Positions 19,222-27,734 of a stretch of 64,000 nt of DNA are shown here, in pieces; the first letter of the stretch is position 1; each line of letters begins with the position of its first letter. The notes below the pieces were generated by a model, which made no database searches, had not been told where the DNA came from, and saw nothing but the letters and a program-made list of their open reading frames with translations. The stretch covers positions 1-64,000 of the forward strand of contig JANRIQ010000020.1 in the NCBI GenBank assembly GCA_033764775.1. Direction: 5' to 3'. The translations under genes and the position numbers were made by a program. Source of the stretch: JAWXCE01 sp033764775 (GTDB taxonomy: Bacteria; Pseudomonadota; Alphaproteobacteria; Rhizobiales; Rhodomicrobiaceae).

Positions 19222-19848
19222 TCAAAGCGCTGATTTATGCTCAACGACGCCCGTCAATGGATTGATGTGGATCAACTTTTTCTCCACCCCAGCAAGCGCA
19301 GCCGGGCGCTCGGCTCTGGAGAGGTCGTAGTCGGCCGGGGCGGCGCCCTTGAGGAACCAATCCACAACATGCGCTGTGCCGCCGGTGCCGCGCGCGGGCG
19401 CGCCGTCCCAGATGGCGATCAGGATTTGCGCGGTCTGGGCCAAATAGGCGCCCTGCCAGGCGTATTGCCGGTTGCGCGGCTCGCCGTAGTCTGTGATTTC
19501 GGCCCGGGAACTTAAAATCGGCGCTTCAAGTTGAAACGCCGATTGCGCCAGCAGCGCCGCGTACTCGTCGCGCGAGGCCTGGTCCGCGAAGTCCTGCTCG
19601 TACAGATCGCGCGGCAGCGGAATGACCGCTCCGATCCTCGCGTCGAGCACCCGCCGCGCCGCCATCGCCCCGAGCCGGTCGGCCCCCTCGGCGAGGCCTG
19701 TGAGGAGCAAAAACGGCGATCCAGGACGCTCGGCGCCTATCGCCTTCAACTCGGTTCCCACCAGGGCGCTAATCCGGGGGTCGTCGGCTGGGAAATTTCG
19801 GTGGCCTGTGACCCCGATGATGACGCTCGGCTGTTCGTCAGTGATCAT
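19222..19848 (-). CDS. SLOG-family (DprA/LOG-like Rossmann) nucleotide-binding protein
   Basis: The 208-residue protein shows the SLOG signature: IIGVTGHRNFP at about 11-20, LTGLAEGADRLGA at 50-61, VIPLPRDLYEQDF and a terminal GGTAHVVDWFL. SLOG domains bind nucleotides or nucleotide-derived signals, and several families accompany defence effectors. Many relatives continue into a membrane or SLATT-like C-terminal region; here the protein stops soon after the Rossmann core, so it may be a stand-alone sensor or a truncated one. The start at 19848 has AGGAG 7 bp upstream. It lies upstream of the patatin gene (gap 124 bp). Confidence 0.75.
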   Translation of the reverse strand: MITDEQPSVIIGVTGHRNFPADDPRISALVGTELKAIGAERPGSPFLLLTGLAEGADRLGAMAARRVLDARIGAVIPLPRDLYEQDFADQASRDEYAALLAQSAFQLEAPILSSRAEITDYGEPRNRQYAWQGAYLAQTAQILIAIWDGAPARGTGGTAHVVDWFLKGAAPADYDLSRAERPAALAGVEKKLIHINPLTGVVEHKSAL

Positions 19849-20003
19849 GGCGCAGCTCCTGTCATGCTCCAAGCTTCTCACAAAATCGTGTGGAAGCATA
19901 AACCTTTATGCGGAACGTCAGTCTGAACGGTTTGGTCATTCTCGGTTCATCTACACGGGAGTACGCTACCATTTGCTTGCAAAGCAGTCATCAGGAGCAC
20001 AGC

Positions 20004-20285
20004 ATGACCAAATTCGTCTATCTCGTCGCGGCGGTCTTCATGTCCGCAGCGGCCCTCCTCTTCTCCGGTCAAACGGCGTCCGCCGCGGCCGTCAACCCGA
20101 CCGTTGCGGCTTCGCAGAACGCTGTCGCCGCGCCGTCGGTTGAAAAGGTGCGTCATTATCGCCGCCACTGGCGTTGGGGCAGCTACGGCTATTACCGTCC
20201 GTATTACCGGCCTTATTATCGCCCGTACTACCGGCCGTATCGCTATTACGGGCATCGCCGCTGGCACCGTCGCTGGCGTTACTAA
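20004..20285 (+). CDS. Small secreted Tyr/Arg/Pro-repeat protein
   Basis: The 93-residue product has a Sec signal peptide (cut near ASA, about residue 28) and a C-terminal half built of four tandem YRPY units followed by RYYGHRRWHRRWRY. The mature protein is very basic and aromatic. The start has an AGGAG Shine-Dalgarno, and a terminator follows. Similar short, basic, YR/PY-rich secreted proteins are common and unassigned in Hyphomicrobiales; a cell-envelope role is plausible only by location. Confidence 0.7.
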   Translation: MTKFVYLVAAVFMSAAALLFSGQTASAAAVNPTVAASQNAVAAPSVEKVRHYRRHWRWGSYGYYRPYYRPYYRPYYRPYRYYGHRRWHRRWRY

Positions 20286-20332
20286 GCTTTTCCGCGAAAA
20301 GGCGGCGTCAAGCCGCCTGATCTTGTCAACTG

Positions 20333-20357
20333 AAGGCGGCCTTGGCCGCCTTTTTTT
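20333..20357 (+). terminator. Rho-independent terminator
   Basis: An AAGGCGGCC stem pairs with GGCCGCCTT across a 2-base loop and is followed by seven Ts. It follows the repeat-protein gene by 47 bp and ends at the 3' end of the convergent gene, whose own stop is at 20357. A weaker hairpin (GGCGGC/GCCGCC, 20301-20317) precedes it. Confidence 0.8.
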
Positions 20358-21451
20358 CATGGCTTCGGAGCAGCGGCGGGCGAAGGCGGCGGATTGGACT
20401 GCGCTCCAGGGGCCTCTTCAGAGTTCTGCTCGGGCGGACGGTTTAACCCTTCTGCGTTGAAGCAATCGTAATATTTCGCCTCGGGCCGCGTTGTGTCGGA
20501 GACGCACGCGTCGAAATAGTCGAGGTCGCGCTCCGCGGCGTAATAGAGATATGGCCCGATGGCGTAACGGTCGGCCCCGCTCACGGCGCCGAACCGGTCG
20601 ATTTTGTCGGCGTATTCCGGGAGGATGGCGGCGATGGCGTTTTTCAGCGTGTCGCCCTCCAGGAAGTTGTCCGGCAGCTGATCGAACGGACCATCGTAAT
20701 AGTTGTTCAGGAAGGCATTGCTTTCATGCACGCCGACAAGAATTTTACGATCCCTTTTCCTGTCTTTGTAGAAGGCGAAGCTGGTCCGGCGCCCGATGAT
20801 GATCGGCTCGGATGATTTCGACTGCTCGAACGTCTCGGCGTTCGGGGCGAACTCATTCAGAAGGTACAGAAATGTCTTCGCTTCCGCGTTAAAAACGAGA
20901 TAAAACTGAATCCCGGACTCGTCGAACACAGGACCGATGTAAGTCTCGCCCTCGTTCAGCATGCCCTCCGGCGGCTTGACGCCGCGCAGATCGTTCAGTT
21001 CAAAGCGAACGGTTTTGCCCCGGAAGCTGACATCGTATTGCAGATCGCCCGCTTTCACCACGGCCACGTTCTCCGCCGCGCCGAGCCGTCGGTACGTCAC
21101 ATCCCCACCCGAACGCCACAAGGCGTACTCCTCGAAATAGCCGAAGCTCACGAAGCCCTCATCGCGATCGGAGGCGTCCAGTCGGAGGTTGCCGTGATAG
21201 TTTACGCCCTGGTGAATGAAGCTGAAGTAAAAGTAATTCTCGGTTGGGTAAACCTTCACGGCGTCGGGCAGCGAGGAAAACACGCGCCAGAACACCGCGA
21301 GCGGATCGGCGATGTCGAGCGACGGCGCGCGTTGCAGATCCTCGATGAAGCTCTGGTGCAGGCGCACCGTGGGGCCGCTCGCCGTCTCCCGCGCCGCGCC
21401 CGCTGGGCTCGCGCACATCACCGCCGCCAAAGCCGCCGCCGTCCGCCTCAT
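20357..21451 (-). CDS. Secreted protein of unknown function
   Basis: The 364-residue protein has a Sec signal peptide (MRRTAAALAAVMCASPAGA) and a mature domain rich in aromatic and acidic residues (YPTENYFYFSFIHQGVNYHGN), ending in a Pro/Ala-rich tail. I do not recognise the family. The ATG at 21451 has GGAG 7 bp upstream, while the longer frame lacks one. It lies 68 bp after the RND pump gene on the same strand and is probably the last gene of that operon, so an envelope or export role is possible. Confidence 0.7.
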   Translation of the reverse strand: MRRTAAALAAVMCASPAGAARETASGPTVRLHQSFIEDLQRAPSLDIADPLAVFWRVFSSLPDAVKVYPTENYFYFSFIHQGVNYHGNLRLDASDRDEGFVSFGYFEEYALWRSGGDVTYRRLGAAENVAVVKAGDLQYDVSFRGKTVRFELNDLRGVKPPEGMLNEGETYIGPVFDESGIQFYLVFNAEAKTFLYLLNEFAPNAETFEQSKSSEPIIIGRRTSFAFYKDRKRDRKILVGVHESNAFLNNYYDGPFDQLPDNFLEGDTLKNAIAAILPEYADKIDRFGAVSGADRYAIGPYLYYAAERDLDYFDACVSDTTRPEAKYYDCFNAEGLNRPPEQNSEEAPGAQSNPPPSPAAAPKP

Positions 21452-21519
21452 CGCCGCGCTCCGAATTGAATAGGTTTCTCGCGCGGATAGACCGGTCAAT
21501 CCGCGCGAATTTGTGGCGG

Positions 21520-24500
21520 TCACTCCGCAGGGCGGGGCGCTGGGGGTTCAGCCTCGGCCGTCTCCTGCGAGGACGGTCCGCCGATGAAGCGGCCGAAGAT
21601 GCGCCAGATGAACCGCCCGAGATCATCCATGGCGACGAAGGCGGCGGGGACGAAAATCAGCGACAGCACCGTGGACAGGATGAGGCCGCCGATGACCGCG
21701 ATGGCCATGGGCGATCGGAACTCGCCCCCGGCCCCGATCGCAAGCGCGGAGGGCAGCATGCCGCCGACCATGGCGATCGTCGTCATGATGATCGGCCGCG
21801 CGCGCTTGCGGCCAGCGTCAACGATGGCGTCGTAGCGCTTCACCCCGCGCGCGATCTCCTCGATGGCGAAATCGACGAGCATGATCGAGTTTTTCGTCAC
21901 GATGCCCATCAGCATTAGCATGCCGATGACCACGGGCATGCTCACCGGACGGTCGGTGACGAGCAGCGCGAAGATAACCCCGCCGATGGAGAGAGGGAGC
22001 GAAAACAGAATGGTGATCGGCTGCAAGAAGCTCGCGAATAGCAGCACGAGCACGCCGAACACCATCATGATGCCCGCGCCCATGGCGAGCGCGAAGCTCT
22101 CGAACACCTCGCCCATCACCTCAGCGTCGCCGGACTGTTTGAGCGTGACGCCGGGCGGCATGGTCTTGGCGGCCGGCAACGCCTGGACTTTCTCAACGGC
22201 GAGGCCCAGCGCATCCGTGCCCACGAGGTCGGCGCCGATGATGACGCGGCGTTGGCGGTCGTAACGGTCGATGGAGGACGGCCCCTGCCCCAGTTGGATG
22301 TCGGCGACGGTGACGAGCGGCACCGCGGCGCCGTCCTTGGTTTGCACCTTCAGCGACTCGAGGATCTGGAAGTTGGTGCGCGCCGCCTCGTCCATTTGCA
22401 CGCGGATGGGCACCTGGCGGTCGCCCGCGTTGAATTTGGCCAGGTTAGCGTCCACGTCGCCGATGGTCGCGATGCGGATCACCTCCGAGATCGCCTCCGT
22501 CGAGACGCCCAGTTCGGCCGCGATGGCCTCGCGCGGGCGGAAGCGCACCTCGGGGCGGTCGAGCGCGGAGTTGGTCACCACGTTCGCGAGTTCGGGGATG
22601 CGGCGCATCTCGCTCGCTAGCTTCGAGGCGGATTCGGCCACCGCGACGGGGTCGGAGCCGGAGACGATGAGCGACAGCCCGCGCTCGCCGTTTTCGTTCA
22701 CCACCCAGGCGCGCACGTCCGGCAGCTGACCGAGCGCGGCGGTCAGTTCGCCCTCGATCTGCTTTTGCGTTAGCTCGCGCTCGCTCTTGTTGGTGAGGTT
22801 GATGACAAAGGTCGCCTTGCGCACCTCCTCGCCGCCTCCGGCGACGCCGAGGATGCGGCCGCCATCCACAAAGACGCTTTTCACCTCAGGCCGGCGGCGG
22901 ATGACGCGGGTGATCTCCTCGCTCTGGCGCTCCATGTCGGAGAGGCGCGCGCCGGGCGGCAGCTCGGCGGCGATGAGAATGCGGTTGGCGTCCTCGGCGG
23001 GCAGGAAGCCCGACGGCAGCAGACCGATGAGCTGGAGCGACCCGAAAAAAATAGCGCCGCCTAGCGCGACCGTCGCAAGGCGATGCTTCACCGACCAGGA
23101 GATAAGCCGGGTGTAGCGGCGCAGCAGCCAGCCGTCCTCAGGCTCGTGATGCTTCACATCGCGCATGAAATAGGCGGCCATCATGGGCGTGATGAGCCGC
23201 GCGACGAGCAGCGAGAAGAACACCGCCGCCGCGACCGTGATGCCGAACTGCTTGAAATACTGCCCCGCGATGCCGCCCATGAACGAGACGGGAACGAACA
23301 CCGCGATGATGGTGGCGGTGATAGCGATGACGGCGAGGCCGATCTCGTCTGCCGCCTCAAGCGCGGCTTTGTAGGGCGATTTGCCCATCTTCATATGGCG
23401 GACTATGTTTTCGATCTCCACAATCGCGTCGTCCACGAGGATGCCCGTGACGATGGTGAGCGACAGGAGCGTCACCAAATTGAGCGAGAAGCCCATGGCG
23501 CTCATCGCCCAGAAGGCCGGGAAAATCGACAGCGGCAGCGCGATGGCGGTGATGATGGTGGCCCGCCAATCGCGTAGGAAGATGAACACGACGACGATGG
23601 CCAGGATGGCGCCCTCGATGAGCGTGTGCATCGTCGAGTCGTAGTTGCCAAGCGTGTAGGCGACGGTCGTGTCGATGAGCTGAAGCGTTACGTCCGGCCG
23701 TTTGGCCTTCAGCTCCTTCACTTTCTCCGCGACGGCCGCCGCGACGACAGTGTCGCTCGATCCCTTGGCGCGCAGAATGCTGAAGGCGACGACCGGCTCG
23801 CCGTTGTAGCGGGCGAAGTGCCGCGGTTCCTGGTAGCTGTCCTCCACCTTGCCCAACTGGTCGAGGCGGACTTTGCGCCCGCCGGGAAGCGTGATCGAGG
23901 TGCCCGCCAGCCGCTCGACGGTGAGGGCGCCGCCCAGCGCGCGGATGGTTTGCTCCGAACCGGCGATCTCGCTACGGCCGCCCGCCAGATCGGTGTTGAT
24001 GGCGCGCAGTTGCTGGTTCACGTCGCCCGCCGTGATCCCCAGCGCGAGGAGGCGGTACGGGTCGAGCGAGATGCGGATTTCGCGGGTGACGCCGCCCACC
24101 CGTCGCACCTCGGCGACGCCCTTTACGGTCTGCAGCTCGCGCTGCACCACGTCGTCCACGAACCAGGACAGCTCCTCCAGGGTCATCTGGGGCGCGGAGG
24201 CCGCGTAGGTTTCGATGGGCAGGCCGGTGATGTCGATGCGCTGAGTGATCGGCTCGTCGATGGTGCGCGGCAAGTCAGAACGGATGCGCGCGATGGCGTC
24301 CTTCACATCGTTCAGCGCCCGGTCGGTGTCCGTCTCCAACTGGAACTCGACGGAGGTGGTCGAGACGCCGTCTGTCAGGGTCGATGTGATGTGCTTGACG
24401 CCGACCACCGCCGAGATGGCGTCCTCCACCCGCCTGGTGACCTGCGTCTCCAACTCGGACGGCGAGGCGCCGGACTGCGTGATCGTCACCGAGATGAACG

Positions 24501-24633
24501 GGATATCGATGTTGGGAAAGCGCTCGATGGGGAGCGTTCGGAACGACATGACGCCGAGGATCATCAGGATGATGAACAGGACGATCGACGGGATCGGCTG
24601 GCGGATCGACCAGGCGGAAATGTTGAGACGCAT
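21520..24633 (-). CDS. RND efflux pump, inner-membrane subunit (AcrB/HAE1 type)
   Basis: This 1037-residue resistance-nodulation-division transporter has the canonical 12-TM layout: TM1 at residues 12-33, a large periplasmic loop to about 330, and TM4 with the proton-relay pair in ILVDDAIVEIEN near residue 405. It also carries a repeat of the same architecture and the C-terminal block VTKNSIMLVDFA. It is a proton-driven drug or metabolite exporter of the HAE1-like branch; the substrate is unknown. Its start overlaps the adaptor stop by one base (TGATG). No outer-membrane channel gene is adjacent. Confidence 0.94.
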   Translation of the reverse strand: MRLNISAWSIRQPIPSIVLFIILMILGVMSFRTLPIERFPNIDIPFISVTITQSGASPSELETQVTRRVEDAISAVVGVKHITSTLTDGVSTTSVEFQLETDTDRALNDVKDAIARIRSDLPRTIDEPITQRIDITGLPIETYAASAPQMTLEELSWFVDDVVQRELQTVKGVAEVRRVGGVTREIRISLDPYRLLALGITAGDVNQQLRAINTDLAGGRSEIAGSEQTIRALGGALTVERLAGTSITLPGGRKVRLDQLGKVEDSYQEPRHFARYNGEPVVAFSILRAKGSSDTVVAAAVAEKVKELKAKRPDVTLQLIDTTVAYTLGNYDSTMHTLIEGAILAIVVVFIFLRDWRATIITAIALPLSIFPAFWAMSAMGFSLNLVTLLSLTIVTGILVDDAIVEIENIVRHMKMGKSPYKAALEAADEIGLAVIAITATIIAVFVPVSFMGGIAGQYFKQFGITVAAAVFFSLLVARLITPMMAAYFMRDVKHHEPEDGWLLRRYTRLISWSVKHRLATVALGGAIFFGSLQLIGLLPSGFLPAEDANRILIAAELPPGARLSDMERQSEEITRVIRRRPEVKSVFVDGGRILGVAGGGEEVRKATFVINLTNKSERELTQKQIEGELTAALGQLPDVRAWVVNENGERGLSLIVSGSDPVAVAESASKLASEMRRIPELANVVTNSALDRPEVRFRPREAIAAELGVSTEAISEVIRIATIGDVDANLAKFNAGDRQVPIRVQMDEAARTNFQILESLKVQTKDGAAVPLVTVADIQLGQGPSSIDRYDRQRRVIIGADLVGTDALGLAVEKVQALPAAKTMPPGVTLKQSGDAEVMGEVFESFALAMGAGIMMVFGVLVLLFASFLQPITILFSLPLSIGGVIFALLVTDRPVSMPVVIGMLMLMGIVTKNSIMLVDFAIEEIARGVKRYDAIVDAGRKRARPIIMTTIAMVGGMLPSALAIGAGGEFRSPMAIAVIGGLILSTVLSLIFVPAAFVAMDDLGRFIWRIFGRFIGGPSSQETAEAEPPAPRPAE

Positions 24634-25829
24634 CAGCGCACCTCACTCACGGCGGTTGCGTTGGGAAGCACGGGGCGCACGCGGTCGCCTTCTCGCAGCA
24701 GCGTGCCGGAGCGCGCGACGACAATCTGGCCCTCGCTAAGGCCCGAGCGCACCTCGACGAGATCCCCGGTGCGCAGGCCAAGCTTCACCGGCACGGTTTT
24801 GACGACGCCGTTCTCCACCGCCTGCACGGCGGCGCCTCCGGCGAGATAGAGCACAGCGCTGGCGGGCACAGCGACCCCTTCGCTAGAGTCGATCTGAATG
24901 ACGGCGCGGGCGAATGATCCCACGCGCAATTGCGGGTCGTCGCCGACGAAGATGCGCACTTTGCCGAGGCGCGTCGCCTTATCCACCTCCGCCGAGATGA
25001 GCCGAACTGTCCCGGCGCGATCGTTCAGCCCGGCGACGTTTACGCTCGCGGCGCGCCCGAGCCTAAGCTTCGACATAAACTCCTCCGGGGCCTCCGCCTC
25101 CAACTCGATCTCGCCTTTCGTCACGATGCGGAAAAGCGGGTCTGCGCTCTGCGCGGCCATGGCGCCGAGGCGTGCGGTGCGGCGGCTGATAAGGCCGTCG
25201 ACAGGGGTGGAGATGTCGGTGTAGCCCAGCTTCACCCGGCTTTCGCGGATTTGCGCCTCGATCTGGGTTTTCTCCGCCCTCGCGAGGATCAGCCCGTCCT
25301 TGGCGGAGACGACGGCGGCGGCGGCGGTGCGGGCGGCGGCCTCGCGCTCGTCATAGACGGATTGGGTCGTGGCCCCCGTCTTGATCAGGTCTTTCGCGCG
25401 GGCGAACGCGGCGTCGGCTTGTTTCAGCGAGGCTTCGTTCTGCACGATAAGACTCTGCGCCTGCGCGATGGCGGCCTCGGCCCGCGCGAGCTGCGCCGTT
25501 TGTTGGGCGAGCTGCGCCTCCAGGGCTGACCGGTCGAGCCGCGCCAGGGTTTGCCCGGCCTTAACCCGATCCCCGTCCTCGGCGAGCAACTCGATGATGC
25601 GGTAGCCATCGATCTGCGGGCTGATCAGCACCTCCTCGCGTGCGACAAGCGAGCCGGTGACGAGGATCGTCTCGACGAAGGACGCCCGGCGCGCCTCCGC
25701 GACGCTCACCGACGGCAATTTGTCCGCATCCTCAGCGGCCTTCGCCTCGGCCCCTGGAGTTTGCGCGGCGGCGGCCGGCGCGAGCGCGCTAAGCGCAAGC
25801 AAGACAAAAAGTCGGACAAGACGCAGCAT
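24633..25829 (-). CDS. RND efflux periplasmic adaptor subunit (membrane fusion protein)
   Basis: The 398-residue protein has a signal peptide (cut near AAAQ), a lipoyl/barrel-sandwich half-motif (SPQIDGYRIIELLAEDGDRVKAGQTLARLD), a coiled-coil hairpin at about 110-190, and beta-barrel and membrane-proximal domains. It bridges the RND pump to an outer-membrane channel. Start and stop are tightly packed between the TetR gene (1 bp gap) and the pump gene (1 bp overlap). Confidence 0.93.
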   Translation of the reverse strand: MLRLVRLFVLLALSALAPAAAAQTPGAEAKAAEDADKLPSVSVAEARRASFVETILVTGSLVAREEVLISPQIDGYRIIELLAEDGDRVKAGQTLARLDRSALEAQLAQQTAQLARAEAAIAQAQSLIVQNEASLKQADAAFARAKDLIKTGATTQSVYDEREAAARTAAAAVVSAKDGLILARAEKTQIEAQIRESRVKLGYTDISTPVDGLISRRTARLGAMAAQSADPLFRIVTKGEIELEAEAPEEFMSKLRLGRAASVNVAGLNDRAGTVRLISAEVDKATRLGKVRIFVGDDPQLRVGSFARAVIQIDSSEGVAVPASAVLYLAGGAAVQAVENGVVKTVPVKLGLRTGDLVEVRSGLSEGQIVVARSGTLLREGDRVRPVLPNATAVSEVR

Positions 25830-25830
25830 C

Positions 25831-26457
25831 TCAATCGTCCTTAAGCAGCCCAGTCGAAGGGGGAGTGGGGATCGGGTTGATCAATGTTGAAATCATGGCC
25901 ATGAGCGCCGGGATCACGGTTCCGGCGTCGAAATCCGGATCACGCGCGCGATGCCAAAACAATCCATCGCCTATCGCCGCCATGACGCGCGTAACGACGG
26001 CGCAATCCGCGATGGGCGCAATGCGACCTTCCGCTTGGACACGCCGCAACAGCTCCTCAAAGCTGTCCATAATGCGTTTGTCCGCGGCAAGAGCGATCTC
26101 GGCGATCTTCTCGTTGCGCAACGCCTCGGCGCCGATCTCGATCATCATTTGAAGCTTGTGCCGCGGATGATTGATGCAGTGCTCCGCGAATTGACGCAGC
26201 GCATCGAGGAAATCGGGGGCGTCGGCGAGCATCGCGAAACCGACCACAAAGTCGCGCGCCTCGCGCTCGCACAGGCCGGCGATCAAGTCTTCTTTCGATG
26301 CGAAGTAGGTGTAGAGCGCGCCCGCGCTGATCTCCGCTTCGCGGCAGATGTCCTGCATTGTCGTGCGGTGAAAACCGCTGCGCACGAAACAACGCTCGGC
26401 CGCGTCCAGAATATGGTCGCGGCGGGCCTGCTGCGTATGTTCGTCGAGCTTTGGCAT
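25831..26457 (-). CDS. TetR/AcrR-family transcriptional repressor
   Basis: The 208-residue protein has an N-terminal TetR helix-turn-helix (about 12-58: ILDAAERCFVRSGFHRTTMQDI and GALYTYFASKEDLI) and an all-helical ligand domain. It is the first gene of the TetR-adaptor-pump operon, and a perfect inverted repeat lies 7 bp upstream of its start, so autoregulation of the pump is the obvious model. The ligand is unknown. Confidence 0.93.
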   Translation of the reverse strand: MPKLDEHTQQARRDHILDAAERCFVRSGFHRTTMQDICREAEISAGALYTYFASKEDLIAGLCEREARDFVVGFAMLADAPDFLDALRQFAEHCINHPRHKLQMMIEIGAEALRNEKIAEIALAADKRIMDSFEELLRRVQAEGRIAPIADCAVVTRVMAAIGDGLFWHRARDPDFDAGTVIPALMAMISTLINPIPTPPSTGLLKDD

Positions 26458-26464
26458 GAAAAAC

Positions 26465-26476
26465 GAATGTTCATTC
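26465..26476. promoter_or_regulatory. Candidate TetR operator
   Basis: Perfect palindrome GAATGTTCATTC (5-bp arms, 2-bp centre) lying 7 bp upstream of the TetR-gene ATG, where bound repressor would block the promoter or start. Position and symmetry suit an autoregulatory site for the efflux operon. Confidence 0.65.
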
Positions 26477-26567
26477 TTTATGACGCGATCATGGCGCCGC
26501 CCGCCCCGCTTTGCAAGGTGGCGTTAAAACGATAAGGTGCGGCGTCTTAGCACCGGGAGGCCCTGGG

Positions 26568-27734
26568 ATGAAGCGCCGGCTCTGGATACGGTTGACGCCG
26601 TTGATCGCGGCAACGGGCGGTTGCGTCGCTCTCACCGTCGCCATCGCCGCGCCGCACGTGCCCGCGCTCGTCTGGGAGGGGTACCCGTCGGCGGTGTGGC
26701 CGGCGCGCGGCGCGTTTGCGACGATTGACAGCGTCTCGCGCCCCGCGTCTTTCAGCCCCTCCCCCTCCCTTACGCTGGCGCCCGCACTCGCCGAGGCGCA
26801 TGCCAAGCGCGGCACGCACGCTCTCCTCGTTTATCAGCGCGGCGCGCTTCGCCTTGCTCATTACGCGCCCGGCTTCGACGCGCACACGCGCTTCAACTCG
26901 TTCTCCATGTCCAAAGCTCTTGTCGGCGCGCTGGCCCTGAAAGCGCACGCCGACGGACTGTTGCCCGACTTGTCGGCGCCGGTCGGCCCCTACTTGCCGG
27001 ACGCGCCCGAAAGCGTGCGCGCCGTTCCCATCCAAGCGTTTCTCGACATGCAAAGCGGCATTGGCCTTGAGCCTGCGAAATCAGCCTCGCACCCGAGCGC
27101 GAAAGATCAGGCGGGCAAAGTCTATGACCGTGTATTCGGCGGAATGGGCGTGTTGCATCACGGCGGGCTTGAGGCGGTGCTAAGCGATCTGCGGGCCGAT
27201 CCCGCAGCCCTCGGCGCGCATTCCTATCAGAATGTGAACACCGCCATCCTTGCGACGGTGCTGGAGCGATTGCACAAGCGACCCATAGCCGATGCGCTGT
27301 CCGGCACGATTTGGAAGCCTGCGGGAGCCGCCGAGGCCTACTGGCGGCGGCCAGCGGGAGACGCGCGCGTCGGCGGCTATTGCTGTCTCTATGCGACGGC
27401 CGAAGATTGGCTGCGCGTCGGACTTTACATCATGCGCAACGGCGAAGGGGGCGCGCCGTTCCTGCCCGAGCCGTTATGGCGGCGCTTTCTAGGATCGGAC
27501 CTCGCGGCCACTGCGCTGCGGGCCGGGGTGTACCGCGATCATCTCGGCCACGACATTCTCGACCGGCCCGGCGAGCCGCTTCACGGCGGTTTCGCCTACT
27601 TCCTCGGCAGCGGCGGGCAAATCACTTACCTCATGCCCGATAAGGATTTGGTTGTCGTGCGGTTCGGCGAGCGCATGCCGCCCCTGCACTCGACGCTGTA
27701 TGAACTCGCCCGCGCTGGGGTTATCGTGAATTAG
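26568..27734 (+). CDS. Serine hydrolase, class C beta-lactamase-like
   Basis: The 388-residue protein has an N-terminal membrane anchor or uncleaved signal (about 5-30), the nucleophile motif SMSK (SxxK) near residue 122, the Tyr motif YQN in HSYQNVNT, and HGG as the third motif (LHGGFAYFLG). These are the three penicillin-recognising elements; family members include esterases, peptidases and nylon-oligomer hydrolases, so beta-lactam activity should not be assumed. The start has GGGAGG upstream. It converges on anmK with a 4-bp overlap. Confidence 0.85.
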   Translation: MKRRLWIRLTPLIAATGGCVALTVAIAAPHVPALVWEGYPSAVWPARGAFATIDSVSRPASFSPSPSLTLAPALAEAHAKRGTHALLVYQRGALRLAHYAPGFDAHTRFNSFSMSKALVGALALKAHADGLLPDLSAPVGPYLPDAPESVRAVPIQAFLDMQSGIGLEPAKSASHPSAKDQAGKVYDRVFGGMGVLHHGGLEAVLSDLRADPAALGAHSYQNVNTAILATVLERLHKRPIADALSGTIWKPAGAAEAYWRRPAGDARVGGYCCLYATAEDWLRVGLYIMRNGEGGAPFLPEPLWRRFLGSDLAATALRAGVYRDHLGHDILDRPGEPLHGGFAYFLGSGGQITYLMPDKDLVVVRFGERMPPLHSTLYELARAGVIVN

